Shown: piece after piece, positions 48,964 to 58,703 of the stretch
Numbering within the stretch: the stretch's first letter is position 1
Layout: the number at the start of each line of letters is the position of its first letter
Assembly (NCBI RefSeq): GCF_029338195.1
Contig: NZ_CP119779.1
Coordinates: 1,612,001 to 1,676,000, forward strand
Origin: Haloarcula litorea
GTDB taxonomy: Archaea > Halobacteriota > Halobacteria > Halobacteriales > Haloarculaceae
DNA: 64,000 nucleotides
Direction: 5' to 3'
Notes under the pieces: generated by a model
What the model was told of the DNA's origin: nothing
Database searches by the model: none
Seen by the model: the letters and a program-made list of their open reading frames with translations, nothing else
Position numbers and translations under genes: made by a program

Positions 48964-49617
48964 CTACCAGGCGGACCAGGCCGTCGTGGACTCGTCGCGG
49001 ACGTACAACCGGTTGATGTCTTTCGCCTCGGCGCTGTCGCCGTCGAAGTCGAGCTTGCCGTGGTCGTAGCCGTGGGCGTCCTCCCGGATGTGGATGCCCT
49101 CGACGGTGAACTCCTCGTCGCCCAGCTGGTCGGTCTCGCCCACGACGAACTCGTAGTCGCCCGGCACCTGGAGCTTGAAGCTCTCGGTCTCGTCGTGCTG
49201 GCCGTCCTTCGGGTGCATCGTCACGTTGACCGCGACGTTGCCGACCGCCCGGGACCAGATGGTCTCGACGGCCTCGACGGGGGCCTCTTCCGTCCGGCCC
49301 TCGTCGGTCTCCAGACTCGTGATGCGGGCGGTGACGACCGCCGCGTCGGTCTCCAGCAGGAACTCCTCGCCGACGGCCAGCTGCTCCTCTTCGGGGACGT
49401 CGACCTGTGCGGTGAACGAGTCCCCGTCCTGGGAGACGACGACGTCCCGTTGCAGGGTGGTCTCGTCGGGCAGTTGCTCCTTGTGGACGTGGTCGCAGTC
49501 GGTACAGCGGACGGTGACCTGCCCGCCGGGTTTGAGGACCTCGTGAACCGTCTCGAGGCCCGGCGAACAGGCCGGACAGGGGAGCGCGATGCGCTCGCCC
49601 GGTGTGACGTCAGTCAT
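48964..49617 (-). CDS. HVO_0476-type zinc-finger protein
   Basis: A 217-residue conserved haloarchaeal protein. N-terminal zinc ribbon PCPACSPGLETVHEVLK...VRCTDCDHVH (two CxxC), then an OB/beta-rich domain (VGEEFLLETDAAVVTARITS) and a C-terminal HIREDAHGYDHGKLDFDGD segment. Function unknown. First gene of a unit with pcm; the genes are one base apart, a conserved arrangement in halophiles. Confidence 0.85.
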   Translation of the reverse strand: MTDVTPGERIALPCPACSPGLETVHEVLKPGGQVTVRCTDCDHVHKEQLPDETTLQRDVVVSQDGDSFTAQVDVPEEEQLAVGEEFLLETDAAVVTARITSLETDEGRTEEAPVEAVETIWSRAVGNVAVNVTMHPKDGQHDETESFKLQVPGDYEFVVGETDQLGDEEFTVEGIHIREDAHGYDHGKLDFDGDSAEAKDINRLYVRDESTTAWSAW

Positions 49618-49679
49618 AGGAGGCCGTTGACGGCCCGGGCCTAAATGGTCGTCGTCCCGGCCGAGCCGCGGCCGACGCC

Positions 49680-50348
49680 TCAGCCCACCACCTCGAAGAC
49701 GGCGACGAGGTAGTACACCGACACCGCGAGCATCACCGCGCCGGTCGCCCGGTTGACCAGCGACCGGTGTCGGGTGAGTGCCCCCAGTACCCGGGACTGC
49801 CAGCGGTCCGAGACGAGCGCCAGCGTGACCAACGGCGCGGCGATGCCGCCGCCGAACGCGAGGAAGTTCGCCAGGCTCCCGACCGGGTCGGTAAAGAGGA
49901 ACGAGCGCGCCAGGAAGACGGCGACGAAGCCCGGATTGCAGGGGACGACGATGGCCCCGAAGAACGCGCCGTAGCCGAACGCCGACGCGACCGGGTGATT
50001 GGTCTGTGGGGGCTCGACGCTCGGGACGAACCGTCCGAACTCGACGTCCGCCAGCAGGAGGAGACTCGCCGCCCCCAGCAGCGCGAACGCCGCCGGCGAG
50101 ACGACGCCGACGACGTCGGTCAGCGAGGTCTGCAACAGCGTCGTGAACACGAGCCCCAGTCCGAGCATCGACGCCAGGACGCCGGCCGCGACCAGGCCGC
50201 CCAGCACGCCGATCGACAGCCGCCCCTCGTTCGTCCGGTTCGAGAGATAGGCGAGAAAGCCGGGATACAGCGGGAGGACACAGACGGCCGTCAGCGGGGT
50301 CGCAAGCCCGAGCGCGAACGTGCCGGCGAGCTGGGTCGCTGTGACCAT
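49680..50348 (-). CDS. ccdA: CcdA-type thiol-disulfide membrane transporter
   Basis: A 222-residue six-helix membrane protein carrying reductant across the membrane. The redox cysteines are in TAVCVLPLYPGFLAYLS and FGAIVVPCNPGFVAV, the paired Pro-flanked Cys of CcdA/DsbD. The N-terminal helix starts GTFALGLATPLT. It begins one base after the TlpA-like gene; together they would maintain extracytoplasmic thiols, for example in cytochrome c or copper-site assembly. Confidence 0.9.
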   Translation of the reverse strand: MVTATQLAGTFALGLATPLTAVCVLPLYPGFLAYLSNRTNEGRLSIGVLGGLVAAGVLASMLGLGLVFTTLLQTSLTDVVGVVSPAAFALLGAASLLLLADVEFGRFVPSVEPPQTNHPVASAFGYGAFFGAIVVPCNPGFVAVFLARSFLFTDPVGSLANFLAFGGGIAAPLVTLALVSDRWQSRVLGALTRHRSLVNRATGAVMLAVSVYYLVAVFEVVG

Positions 50349-50349
50349 C

Positions 50350-50946
50350 TCAGCACTCGTCGACGGCCGCCGCGATGTCGCCGGCGGACTTGACGCCCCG
50401 TCCCGACAGCAGGGCCGCGTCGCCGTCCGGACAGACCCGGGCGACCGGGGCCGCGGGCGGGCTGGTGACCACGGTGCCGAACTCGTCGACCAGCGCCGAG
50501 GTCACGTCCGTCGGCGCGACGGCGTACCGCCAGTCGAAGCCGTGCTCCGCGGCGTGTTTCCGGACCGTCTCGGCGCTCTCGTTGGGGTCGACGTTGACGC
50601 TGATCGGGACCGCGTCGGGGTCGTCGGCCGCGAAGGTCGCGAGGTGCTGTTGCTGGCGGGTACAGACGGGACACCAGACCGCGAAGAACTCCAGGATAAC
50701 CGGCGCGTCGGCGAGTCCGGCGACGGTGAACGTCTCGCCGGTCGTCACGTCGGTCAGCTCCGCCGTCCGCCAGTCCACCTGCGCCTCGGTCGCAGTCCGC
50801 GTGGTGGCGTCGGTCGCCGCCTCCGTCGGCTCGGTCGTCCCCGTCGCGTCCCCCTCGCTCCCCGTCGAGCTACACCCCGCAGCCGCCGCCAGCCCCGCCG
50901 CCGTCGCCCCGAGGACCGCCCTGCGTGAGCGTTCGCTGTCGTCCAT
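50350..50946 (-). CDS. TlpA-like thioredoxin lipoprotein, Tat-exported
   Basis: A 198-residue extracellular thioredoxin-fold protein. Signal: SRRAVLGATAAGLAAAAGC, twin Arg8-Arg9 and lipidated Cys25, then a Thr-rich linker. Active site FFAVWCPVCTRQQQHL (CxxC) and cis-Pro region TSPPAAPVARV. It would receive electrons from the adjacent CcdA and reduce exported thiols. A TATA-like GAATATT lies 23-29 bp before the ATG, giving a two-gene operon. Confidence 0.92.
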   Translation of the reverse strand: MDDSERSRRAVLGATAAGLAAAAGCSSTGSEGDATGTTEPTEAATDATTRTATEAQVDWRTAELTDVTTGETFTVAGLADAPVILEFFAVWCPVCTRQQQHLATFAADDPDAVPISVNVDPNESAETVRKHAAEHGFDWRYAVAPTDVTSALVDEFGTVVTSPPAAPVARVCPDGDAALLSGRGVKSAGDIAAAVDEC

Positions 50947-51065
50947 ACACTCTCCTCGGCCAACCGGGGAATATTCGTTGTCCGAATTCCGTTCAAACTC
51001 CGCACAGCCGCGGTAGTTTTATTGATCCCCGATCGAGCGTCCAGTCCGCGCGCTCGTCGCCCCGC

Positions 51066-52019
51066 TCACTCACTCCGCGGAAGCGCCACTTCCGCGCCGT
51101 CCGCGTACACGGTCGGCTCGGTCAGGATCCCGTCGAGGTGGACCGGCGCGTGCGTGTCGCCGCCGATGGCGTGGTCGTCGCCGACCGCGATGTGGACGGT
51201 GCCCCCGGCCTTCTCGTCGAGCAGGACCGAGCCGACCAGCTCCGTGACGGCGACGTTGGTCCCGATGCCGAGTTCGGCGAGGTTGTAGGCGTCCCGGCCC
51301 ACCTCCTCGGCGGCCGCCGCCAGTTCCGCGCGGACGGCGTCGTCGCTCACCTCGGTGACGTAGCCGTCCTCGACCTCGAACCGGAGCCGCTGCCCGTCGA
51401 GCTTCCCGTGGGGACGCATCGTCCCGTCGACCACGAAGGTCCCGTCGGCCGTCTCGGGCGAGAGAAAGACCTCGCCCGCGGGGAGGTTGGACATCTCGCC
51501 GGGCTCGTGGACGATGCCGGTGTCGAGGTTCCACTCCCGGTCGCCGACGCCGAAGACGATATCGGTGCCCTGTGGTGAGGTGACCCGGATCTCCTCGGCG
51601 TCCTCGACCTGTGCGAGCACGTCCTCGCAGTGGCGTCGGATGGCCTCGTAGTCGGCGTCCAGACCCGTCAGGAACACGTCCTCGGTGATGCCGGGCAGGG
51701 TCGCCACCCGGGCTCCGGCGGCGTTTGCCTCGCTGCGGGCCTCGGTGTGGCTCAGGCTCTTGGTCGTCGGAGCCAGCACGACGTCGGCGGTCGCCATCGC
51801 GCCGGCGACGGGGGCCGGCGGCTCGGCCCCGTGTTGCTCGCCCGGCGGGTAGCGGAGGACGACGGCGTCGTCCGTAATCTCGCTGGCGACGCGGTACAGC
51901 GCCTCGCCGATCGGCCGTCGCTCGTCGTCGGTCACGACGGCACACGACTCGTCTCCCTGGAGGTCCAGACACTGTCGGACCGCGGTCTCCGCCGGTGCTC
52001 GGAGCGAGGAGTTGCCCAT
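51066..52019 (-). CDS. M29-like aminopeptidase
   Basis: A 317-residue metallopeptidase related to M29. Ligand motifs: SNLPAGEVFLSPE, ELGIGTNVAVTELVG, LLDEKAGGTVHIAVGDDHAIGG and APVHLDGILTEP. The N-terminal nucleotide-like half is shorter than in the 360-residue homologue at 6816-7898, with which it shares the metal-site motifs only. A TATA-like ATTAATC about 27 bp upstream supports the start. Confidence 0.87.
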   Translation of the reverse strand: MGNSSLRAPAETAVRQCLDLQGDESCAVVTDDERRPIGEALYRVASEITDDAVVLRYPPGEQHGAEPPAPVAGAMATADVVLAPTTKSLSHTEARSEANAAGARVATLPGITEDVFLTGLDADYEAIRRHCEDVLAQVEDAEEIRVTSPQGTDIVFGVGDREWNLDTGIVHEPGEMSNLPAGEVFLSPETADGTFVVDGTMRPHGKLDGQRLRFEVEDGYVTEVSDDAVRAELAAAAEEVGRDAYNLAELGIGTNVAVTELVGSVLLDEKAGGTVHIAVGDDHAIGGDTHAPVHLDGILTEPTVYADGAEVALPRSE

Positions 52020-52172
52020 ACCGTCGTCTGGGGTCGCTGCCGGATTAATGCTTGATGGATTCGGCCACCGCCACCGTGTGTCACGGTACCGTGCCGATAG
52101 TACAACGATCCGAGTTAGTTTCTATAATTATTAACCGCAACAAATATCTTGACCCCGCGCGAACCCTGTCGT

Positions 52173-53240
52173 ATGCTCCACGTGGGCATCAACGGCTTCG
52201 GCACCATCGGCAAGCGGGTCGCCGACGCGGTCCGAACACAGCCCGATATGACGGTCGCTGGCGTCGCCAAACGGTCTCCGAACTTCGAAGCCGCGATCGC
52301 GCACGACCGCGGCTACGACCTCTACGCGGCCGGCGACGACGGCCACGACTTCGCGGCGGCGGACCTCCCGACCGCCGGGACCGTCGACGACATGATCCAG
52401 GAGAGCGACGTCGTCGTCGACACCACGCCGGGCGGCGTCGGGGCGACCAACGCCGACCGCTACGCCGACCACGACACGCCGGCCATCTTCCAGGGGGGCG
52501 AGGCCGCCGACGTGGCCGAGGTCAGTTTCAACGCCCGCGCGAACTACGACGCGGCGGTGGGTGCCGACTCCGCCCGCGTGGTCTCCTGTAACACCACGGG
52601 CCTCTCGCGCCTGCTCGCGCCGCTGGAGGAGACTTACGGCGTCGAGAAGGCCCGCGTGACCCTCGTCCGCCGTGGCGGCGACCCCGGGCAGACCTCCCGA
52701 GGCCCCATCAACGACACACTCCCGGACCCGGTGGAGATCCCGTCCCACCACGGCCCCGACGTGAAGACGGTCTTCCCGGACCTGGAGATCGACACGATGG
52801 GGATGAAGGTGCCGACGACGCAGATGCACACCCACAGCGTCAACGTCACCCTCGACGCGAACCCCGACGCCAGCGAGGTCCGCGACCTGCTCTCCCGGGA
52901 GTCCCGACTGTTCCTCATCCCCGAGACGCTGGGCATCGACGGCGCGGGGAAACTGAAGGAGTACACCCGCGACGCCGGCCGGCCGCGGGGCGACGTCTGG
53001 GAGAACTGCATCTGGGCCGAGTCCGTCACCGTCTCCGACGGCGACCTCTACTGCTTCCAGGCCATCCACCAGGAGGCCGACGTCATCCCCGAGAACGTCG
53101 ACGCGATCCGCGCGCTCTCCGAGCGGACCGCCAGCGCCGAGACCAGCATCCAGCGGACCAACGACGCACTCGGCGTCGGGCGGGGCCTCGTCGAACACGA
53201 GGAACCGGCCCGCCACGCCGACAGCGCGGCCGACGACTGA
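52173..53240 (+). CDS. gap: Type II glyceraldehyde-3-phosphate dehydrogenase
   Basis: A 355-residue archaeal-type (class II) GAPDH acting in gluconeogenesis or glycolysis with NAD(P). Rossmann motif [17 protein letters not shown], catalytic Cys139 in [11 protein letters not shown], His in [11 protein letters not shown]. Type II enzymes are distinct from the bacterial-type GapA also found in haloarchaea and are generally linked to gluconeogenesis. ATG 52173 is supported by a TATA-like AAATATC 23-29 bp upstream. Confidence 0.95.
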   Translation: MLHVGINGFGTIGKRVADAVRTQPDMTVAGVAKRSPNFEAAIAHDRGYDLYAAGDDGHDFAAADLPTAGTVDDMIQESDVVVDTTPGGVGATNADRYADHDTPAIFQGGEAADVAEVSFNARANYDAAVGADSARVVSCNTTGLSRLLAPLEETYGVEKARVTLVRRGGDPGQTSRGPINDTLPDPVEIPSHHGPDVKTVFPDLEIDTMGMKVPTTQMHTHSVNVTLDANPDASEVRDLLSRESRLFLIPETLGIDGAGKLKEYTRDAGRPRGDVWENCIWAESVTVSDGDLYCFQAIHQEADVIPENVDAIRALSERTASAETSIQRTNDALGVGRGLVEHEEPARHADSAADD

Positions 53241-53252
53241 GCCCGTCGCCGC

Positions 53253-53744
53253 CTATCCGACCTCGTAGAACTCGACCTCGCCGCTCTCGGTGTCCAGCGT
53301 CGCCACCGAGAACGGCTCCGGGGCCGGCGGGATGGCGATGCCGCCGGGGTTGATCCGCGTGGTCCCCTCGTACTCCTCGACGCCCGCCTCGTGGGTGTGG
53401 CCGTGGCACACGTAGTCGTAGGTGCCACACTCGACCAGCGCGTCCACGAGCGCGCCGCTGGTGCCGTGGTAGACCGCCACCGCCTGGCCGTCAAGCGTCA
53501 GTTCGCCCATCTCCCCGCAGTAGGTGCCCAACTCCGCGACGGTCGACTCCAGGGCCCACTCGCCGTCGTTGTTCCCCCGGACCGCGTAGAACGTCCAGTC
53601 GCCGTCGAAGGGGGTCGCAGAGAACGGCGCGACGAAGTCCCCGCAGTGGACCACCGTCTCGACGCCCGCCTCGGCGAACGTCTCGACGGCGGCCTCGACC
53701 AGCTCCGTGTTGTCGTGCGTGTCCGAGACGATTCCGACTTTCAT
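53253..53744 (-). CDS. YfcE/MJ0936-type phosphodiesterase
   Basis: A 163-residue calcineurin-like metallophosphoesterase. Metal motifs in order: VSDTHDN (Asp, His), VHCGDF (Asp), VRGNNDG (Asn), YHGTSG and CHGHTHEAG (two His). MJ0936-type enzymes hydrolyse small phosphodiesters. It converges on the gap gene with a 12-bp gap. Confidence 0.93.
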   Translation of the reverse strand: MKVGIVSDTHDNTELVEAAVETFAEAGVETVVHCGDFVAPFSATPFDGDWTFYAVRGNNDGEWALESTVAELGTYCGEMGELTLDGQAVAVYHGTSGALVDALVECGTYDYVCHGHTHEAGVEEYEGTTRINPGGIAIPPAPEPFSVATLDTESGEVEFYEVG

Positions 53745-53833
53745 ACGCCGGGGTACAGGCGGCGCTCACAAGAACGTGTCTCCCCGACCCCGTCGCGCGG
53801 GGCTTATACACCCCCTCCCCGTAGCGGGCGACG

Positions 53834-54073
53834 ATGGCACAGGGTATCCTCGACACCGTCGGGCTCGCCGCCGTCCTCCTGCTGGCCGGCCCCATCGCGC
53901 TGTTCGGCCTGGAGCACCTGGTCCGGGGCGACCTGTTCGGGGCCGCGCTCTACCTCGGCGTCGCCGCCGGCCTGGTGGTCGTCGAGCAGTACCTCACGAC
54001 GCCGACGGACGTCCCGGGGCTGGTCGCCGAGAAGACGGTCGGGGCGGTCGTGAAGACCGACGACGAGGACTAG
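53834..54073 (+). CDS. Small two-helix membrane protein (DUF7533-like)
   Basis: A 79-residue protein with two membrane helices ([21 protein letters not shown] and [21 protein letters not shown]) and a short polar tail [19 protein letters not shown]. Conserved hypothetical in haloarchaea. Its stop overlaps that of the convergent HARP gene by four bases. Function unknown. Confidence 0.75.
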   Translation: MAQGILDTVGLAAVLLLAGPIALFGLEHLVRGDLFGAALYLGVAAGLVVVEQYLTTPTDVPGLVAEKTVGAVVKTDDED

Positions 54074-54744
54074 GTCTCGTCGCGCCAGCGGTCGGGGTCG
54101 TCGGCGGCCAGGTACTCCGTCAGCAGCGGCGGGAACGCCCGCCCCTCGAGGTACCGCAGACCGAAGTCCTCCGCCCAGTTGATGATGCCGCGGTCCTCCG
54201 TCACGACGCCGGCGTCCAGCTCCTTGGCCAGTACGAGCAGGTCGAAGTCCTCCCGCGAGTCCAGCACCCCCTGCCGGAGCGCGTCGCGGTACTCGTCGCG
54301 CAGGTCCGAGATCACCTTGTCCACCTCGGTCATGTGGTCGTGTTCCTCGACGGCCTCGGCGCGGGACTCCTCGGCCTTGCGGACGGCCTTCTCCGAGACC
54401 CGCAGCCCGCGGTTCACGCGGTCGGACATCTCGTCGATGAACTCGTAGACGAGGTCCGCGGGGATCATCACCTCGTGGTGGGCCGGCGACTTCGTGATGA
54501 CCCACGTGTCCAGCTTCGTCAGCACCGCCTCGTCGACGTTCCGGTCCGCGAGCATCTCGGTCAGCTCCGTCTTGATCGAGGGCGGCATGTAACAGGAGAT
54601 GTTGTGGACCAGTTTCGCCTCCGCGATCAGGTCGAGCAGGTCCCGACACGCCGCCTCGGCGTCCTGGTCGTCGTCCCGGATCTCGTCGGTGAGAAACAGC
54701 GAGGTGTCCAGCACGAACCGCTGTTTGAGCGGGCGGTCGGCCAT
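54070..54744 (-). CDS. RNA ligase partner protein (HARP-type RNase P)
   Basis: A 224-residue PIN-domain protein of the RNA-ligase-partner family, also known as HARP (homologue of Aquifex RNase P), which removes tRNA 5' leaders. PIN acidic residues: [15 protein letters not shown] (Asp) and [15 protein letters not shown] (Asp/Glu); the long helical insertion [20 protein letters not shown] is the oligomerisation helix of HARP. Start at ATG 54744 where the PIN domain begins. The RNA ligase gene is divergent, 97 bp away, the association that gave the family its name. The organism presumably also has the RNA-based RNase P. Confidence 0.88.
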   Translation of the reverse strand: MADRPLKQRFVLDTSLFLTDEIRDDDQDAEAACRDLLDLIAEAKLVHNISCYMPPSIKTELTEMLADRNVDEAVLTKLDTWVITKSPAHHEVMIPADLVYEFIDEMSDRVNRGLRVSEKAVRKAEESRAEAVEEHDHMTEVDKVISDLRDEYRDALRQGVLDSREDFDLLVLAKELDAGVVTEDRGIINWAEDFGLRYLEGRAFPPLLTEYLAADDPDRWRDET

Positions 54745-54841
54745 ACCGGTGCTACGCCACCCGTACACTAAGACCCTCTGGGGCCTCTCAGCGCCCGGGA
54801 CTCGACACCAGCGTTATACTGGAATGTCAACAAGTGACAGT

Positions 54842-55954
54842 ATGGCCCGCGACTGGGCGACGGTGTTCGACCTCGACACGGACGCCGCCGACCTGCTGGA
54901 ACACTTCGAGCGCGAGTGGTTCGAGGGCCGGCAGTACCGCCACCTCCCGGACGCCCGACACGGCGTCGAGCGCGGGACCGCCATCGTCGGCGACGCCGTC
55001 GTCCGCGGCTACCCGTCGATGCCCCGGGCGCTCGTACTGGCGACGGCCGTCCCCGAGCGGTTCGACGGTCCCGTCGCCGTCGAGGAGAAACTGAACGGCT
55101 ACAACGTCCGGGTCGCGCGGATCGACGGGGACCTGCTGGCGTTCACCCGCAGCGGCTACGTCTGCCCCTACACCACCGCGAAGGTCGAGTCCCTGCTCGA
55201 CCCCGCGGGGTTCTTCGACGCCCACCCCGGGAAGATGCTCTGTGGCGAACTGGTCGGGCCGGAGAACCCCTACACCGAACACGACTACGCGGAGGTCGCG
55301 GAGGCGGGCTTCTACGTCTTCGACGTCCGCGACCGGGAGACGGGGGACCCCGTCCCCGTCGAGCGCCGGCGGGACCTCTGTGCCGACTACGACCTGGCGA
55401 CCGTCCGGCAGTTCGGCACGTACACGCCCGCCGCGGCGGTCGGCGTCGCCCGCGAAGCCATCCGCGACCTCGACGCGACGGGCCGCGAAGGGGTCGTGCT
55501 GAAGTCGGTCGACGGCCGGCGGGCGCTGAAGTACACCACCAGCGCCATCCACCGCGCGGACCTCGAACACGCGTTCGCGCTCCCGTTCGACTACGGTCGG
55601 GACTTCCTCTTCACTCGGGTGCTGCGCGAGGCGTTCCAGGCCGTCGAGTTCGGCGACTCGACCGCCGAGGTCCACGAGCGCGCCCGGCGGCTGGGAGAAG
55701 CGATCCTCGTCCCGGCCGTCGAGACGGTCCGGGCCGTCGAGGCCGGCGAGCCCGTCGGCGACGACCACACGGTGCGGGGCGACCCGGCGGTGATCGAGTC
55801 GCTGCTGTCGCACTTCCGGGACCAGGGGCTGGAGGTACACGTCGAGCGAGACGAGCGCGTCGACGGGGAGCGGGTCGTCGCGTTCACCAAGGTCGCGCGG
55901 GCGACCCGCGACAAGACCGAGTACTACCTCGAGGGCGGAACGGTCGACGAGTGA
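54842..55954 (+). CDS. ATP-dependent RNA ligase, archaeal Rnl3 type
   Basis: A 370-residue nucleotidyltransferase-fold RNA ligase (Pab1020-type). The adenylated lysine is Lys83 in VEEKLNGYNVRV (KxNG motif); CGELVGPENPYT (motif III/IIIa region), REGVVLKSVDG (motif IV) and ALKYTT (motif V Lys) follow. The C-terminal 120 residues form the dimerisation domain. ATG 54842 is used rather than ATG 54824 because a TATA box GTTATACT lies 23-30 bp before it. Divergent from its HARP partner. Confidence 0.88.
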   Translation: MARDWATVFDLDTDAADLLEHFEREWFEGRQYRHLPDARHGVERGTAIVGDAVVRGYPSMPRALVLATAVPERFDGPVAVEEKLNGYNVRVARIDGDLLAFTRSGYVCPYTTAKVESLLDPAGFFDAHPGKMLCGELVGPENPYTEHDYAEVAEAGFYVFDVRDRETGDPVPVERRRDLCADYDLATVRQFGTYTPAAAVGVAREAIRDLDATGREGVVLKSVDGRRALKYTTSAIHRADLEHAFALPFDYGRDFLFTRVLREAFQAVEFGDSTAEVHERARRLGEAILVPAVETVRAVEAGEPVGDDHTVRGDPAVIESLLSHFRDQGLEVHVERDERVDGERVVAFTKVARATRDKTEYYLEGGTVDE

Positions 55955-55960
55955 GACGGG

Positions 55961-57802
55961 TCAGTCGGCGACGATGGCCTCGCCGGCCTCGTCGAGCAGT
56001 TCGTCGATGGAGCGGTCGCTCGGTGCGTTCTCCAGCAGCACGTCGATGGGCAGCGTCGGCGCGCCGTCGATGAGGTTCTCCATCAGGACCAGCCGTTCCC
56101 GGGCCCGGGACATCCCGACGTAGAAGACGCGCCGCTCGTTGTCGGTCAGGGTCGGGACGGGGCTGGTGTGTTTCGTGAACTCGTCGACGCTTGGCACCTC
56201 GATGCCCTTCTGGTCGACGGTGGCGGCCATCTGCTCGACCACCTTCTCGGTGAGGTCGGTGCCGACGAAGACGTGGTCGGCCTCGCGGCCCTTCGCGGAG
56301 TGGATGGTGCCCAGGCGGACCCGGTCGGCGTCCATCCCGCGGTAGTCGCCGGTGAAGTACGCGTCGACGCTGCGCTCCTGGAAGCTCGTGACCTTCCGGA
56401 GCATGTCGCCGGCCGAGGCCGCGTCGGGGACGAACGGCACGTACTCGGTGACGAAGTCGGCGTCGACGTCGATCTCGGCGATGTCGTCGGCGTCGTGGTC
56501 CTCCTCGACGTCCTCCAGGGCGTCGAAGAAGTCGTCGCGCTCGCCGGTACCGAACGCGGAGTCGGCCAGCATGTCCGCGAGCCGACGGGCCTCCAGCAGC
56601 GTCAGCTCCTCGTCGGCCTCGACGGCCTCGACGGCGTTGACGTACTCGGTCAGCCGGTCGGTCCACATCCGCTGGTCGGTCAGACAGGAGAAGGGGATGC
56701 CCTCGTCGATGAACTCGTCGATGAACTGGAACATCTGGTAGCGGGCCCGAAAGAGGACCATCACGGTCTCGTCGGACTCCTGGACGGTGGCCTTGACGTT
56801 GCGCGCCAGGTCGAACATCGAGGGGTTCGTGACCGCCTCGACGCGCCCGCCCTCCTTGCGGGGGTTGAGGTCCTTCTCCTGGCGCTTGTCGATGTGGCGC
56901 ACCTCGCGGTTGACGACGTTGAGGATGCGCGAGGGCAGTCGGTAGGAGTTCGGGAGCACCTCGTCCTGGGTGACGTCCTCGTCCAGCAGGAGGTCGGGGT
57001 CCGCGCCCTGCCAGGCGTAGACGACCTGGTCGTCGTCGCCGGCGATGAGGACCCGCTGCATGTGGGGCTTCCACTCCTCGTAGACGTCGTACTGCAGCGT
57101 CGTGATGTCCTGGAACTCGTCGATGACGAGGTAGTCGACGTTGGGCAGCAGCGACCGCTGGGCGACCCGTTCGAGCATATCCGCGAACCCGGTGACGTCG
57201 TTGTCGCCCTTGTACTTCCGCCAGCCGCGGATGGCGTTGGGCACGTCCACGCGGTCGTCGTCGGTGGGCCAGGTGGGCGTGTACTTGTTACCGGTCTGGG
57301 CGTTGTCGTCGATCTCCGGCGGCAGGCGGACCTCCTCCTCGTCCCACTTGAACGGGACGTCGTACCAGTCGGCCACGTCGCGGCGGGTCCGCTGGAGCCA
57401 CTGGCTGGTGGCGATGATCTTGTTGCCCAGCGTCGTCGACCGTGCCGAGCGCCGCCGGGACCCCTCGTACTCGTCCTCGTACTCGATGCCGAACTCCTCG
57501 CAGAAGGCCTCCTTGTCGTCCTCGCCGACGACGTCGCCCCGGGAGAGATCCAGCAGTTCGTACGCCTTCGCGTGCATCGTGCAGACGTTGCCCTTCAGCG
57601 CGCGGGGAGTCACGTCGAGCCGCTCGGCGAGCCGCTCGCGGATCTCGGCGGCCGCCGCGCGGGTGTACGAGACGACGAGCACGTCGCGGAAGTCGACGTC
57701 GTCGTCCTCCAGCAGTTCCTCGACCCGGTCGAGCAAGGCCGTCGTCTTCCCGCTCCCGGGCCCACCGAACAGGCGGACAACCTCGGTGGTCGAATCGGTC
57801 AT
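55961..57802 (-). CDS. UvrD/Rep-type superfamily I helicase
   Basis: A 613-residue SF1 helicase. Q/Walker A region LFGGPGSGKTTALL, Ia VVSYTRAAAAEIRERL, Walker B YLVIDEFQDITTLQ, motif III VLIAGDDDQVVYAWQGADP, motif IV VLFRARYQ, motif V LGTIHSAKGREADHVFVG, motif VI VFYVGMSRARERL. It would unwind or remodel DNA in repair. Start at ATG 57802, with a TATA-like GTTTAAG 25-31 bp upstream. Nested acidic insertions in the 2A/2B region are a halophile trait. Confidence 0.94.
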   Translation of the reverse strand: MTDSTTEVVRLFGGPGSGKTTALLDRVEELLEDDDVDFRDVLVVSYTRAAAAEIRERLAERLDVTPRALKGNVCTMHAKAYELLDLSRGDVVGEDDKEAFCEEFGIEYEDEYEGSRRRSARSTTLGNKIIATSQWLQRTRRDVADWYDVPFKWDEEEVRLPPEIDDNAQTGNKYTPTWPTDDDRVDVPNAIRGWRKYKGDNDVTGFADMLERVAQRSLLPNVDYLVIDEFQDITTLQYDVYEEWKPHMQRVLIAGDDDQVVYAWQGADPDLLLDEDVTQDEVLPNSYRLPSRILNVVNREVRHIDKRQEKDLNPRKEGGRVEAVTNPSMFDLARNVKATVQESDETVMVLFRARYQMFQFIDEFIDEGIPFSCLTDQRMWTDRLTEYVNAVEAVEADEELTLLEARRLADMLADSAFGTGERDDFFDALEDVEEDHDADDIAEIDVDADFVTEYVPFVPDAASAGDMLRKVTSFQERSVDAYFTGDYRGMDADRVRLGTIHSAKGREADHVFVGTDLTEKVVEQMAATVDQKGIEVPSVDEFTKHTSPVPTLTDNERRVFYVGMSRARERLVLMENLIDGAPTLPIDVLLENAPSDRSIDELLDEAGEAIVAD

Positions 57803-57892
57803 TGCCAACCAACTAGGCTCGCTGGTTCTTAAACGACGTGCTTTCTGGGAGGCGGAGATAGCCCGACCGCGACGGCCGTCGACACCGACGCC

Positions 57893-58195
57893 CTACCGGT
57901 ACAGCGAGACGTACAGCATCGCGAACCCGATGATGAACGGGATGGTCTCGGCCATCTGGAAGAAGACGTTCGCCAGCGCGCCCACGCGGCCGGCGCTCAG
58001 CTGCGTGATGACGCTGGAGACGGCCACGCCCATACTGATGAACGCGAAGCCGACGAAGGCGAACTGCAGGCGCTCGGAGGGGCGCTTGCGGTAGGCCTGG
58101 AAGCTGATGAGCGTGATCCCGAGCGTCAGGCCGAACACGACCATCCGCATCAGGACCAGCGCCCCGCGGGCGATGGCGACGCCGCCGGAGGCCAT
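57893..58195 (-). CDS. Three-helix membrane protein (DUF7521-like)
   Basis: A 100-residue three-TM protein; helix 1 is followed by SFQAYRKRPSERLQFAFVGF, the family turn also seen at 3144-3470 and 32399-32689, and it ends MLYVSLYR. It follows the winged-helix gene by 23 bp, repeating the regulator/membrane-protein arrangement of 2794-3470. Function unknown. Confidence 0.75.
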   Translation of the reverse strand: MASGGVAIARGALVLMRMVVFGLTLGITLISFQAYRKRPSERLQFAFVGFAFISMGVAVSSVITQLSAGRVGALANVFFQMAETIPFIIGFAMLYVSLYR

Positions 58196-58218
58196 CCGTC
58201 AGGCCCTCCCCTGCATGG

Positions 58219-58575
58219 TCATTCGGGGTTCAGCTCGTCCCACAGCTGGCTGAACCGGTCGGGGAGGTTCTCCTCGCGGTAGATCTGGACCTTGTACTCC
58301 TCGTCTTCGAGCGAGATGACCGTCGACTCGAAGTTCGACTCGTAGACCTTGTAGTGGTTGCCGTCCTCGGCGACCAGCGTCCGGTCTTTCACGAGGTCGT
58401 ACTCGTCGAGCAGTTCGATGCGACGGTACACCGTCGGCAGCGAGAGGTCGCACTCCTCGGCGAGCTCCTTCGCGGAGTGGGGCTGGCGGCTGATCGCAGC
58501 CAACACTCGGCGGGCGTGCTCGTCGCCGATGGTGTCGAGGATCTCCTCGATGCTCTCCTCGTCGTCCTCTGCCAC
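58219..58575 (-). CDS. Winged-helix transcriptional regulator (ArsR-like)
   Basis: A 118-residue regulator. IGDEHARRVLAAISRQPHSAKELAEEC and the recognition helix LSLPTVYRRIELLDEYDL are followed by the wing KDRTLVAEDGNHYKVYESN and a C-terminal dimer strand/helix (YKVQIYREENLPDRFSQLWDEL). It parallels the protein at 2794-3141 throughout, including the C-terminal DRF motif. A TATA-like TTATGTG lies about 27 bp upstream. Confidence 0.87.
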   Translation of the reverse strand: MAEDDEESIEEILDTIGDEHARRVLAAISRQPHSAKELAEECDLSLPTVYRRIELLDEYDLVKDRTLVAEDGNHYKVYESNFESTVISLEDEEYKVQIYREENLPDRFSQLWDELNPE

Positions 58576-58703
58576 TACCCGTGCTCTACTCGTGAGTTCA
58601 CATAAGCGTTTTCGCCCGTCGAGGTGGTTTCAGGCTCGGAAAACGCTGGGCGGTTTATATGCTGTCAGAGCCGGTACCTCCGGGTGCGGATCTAGGTGAG
58701 ACG

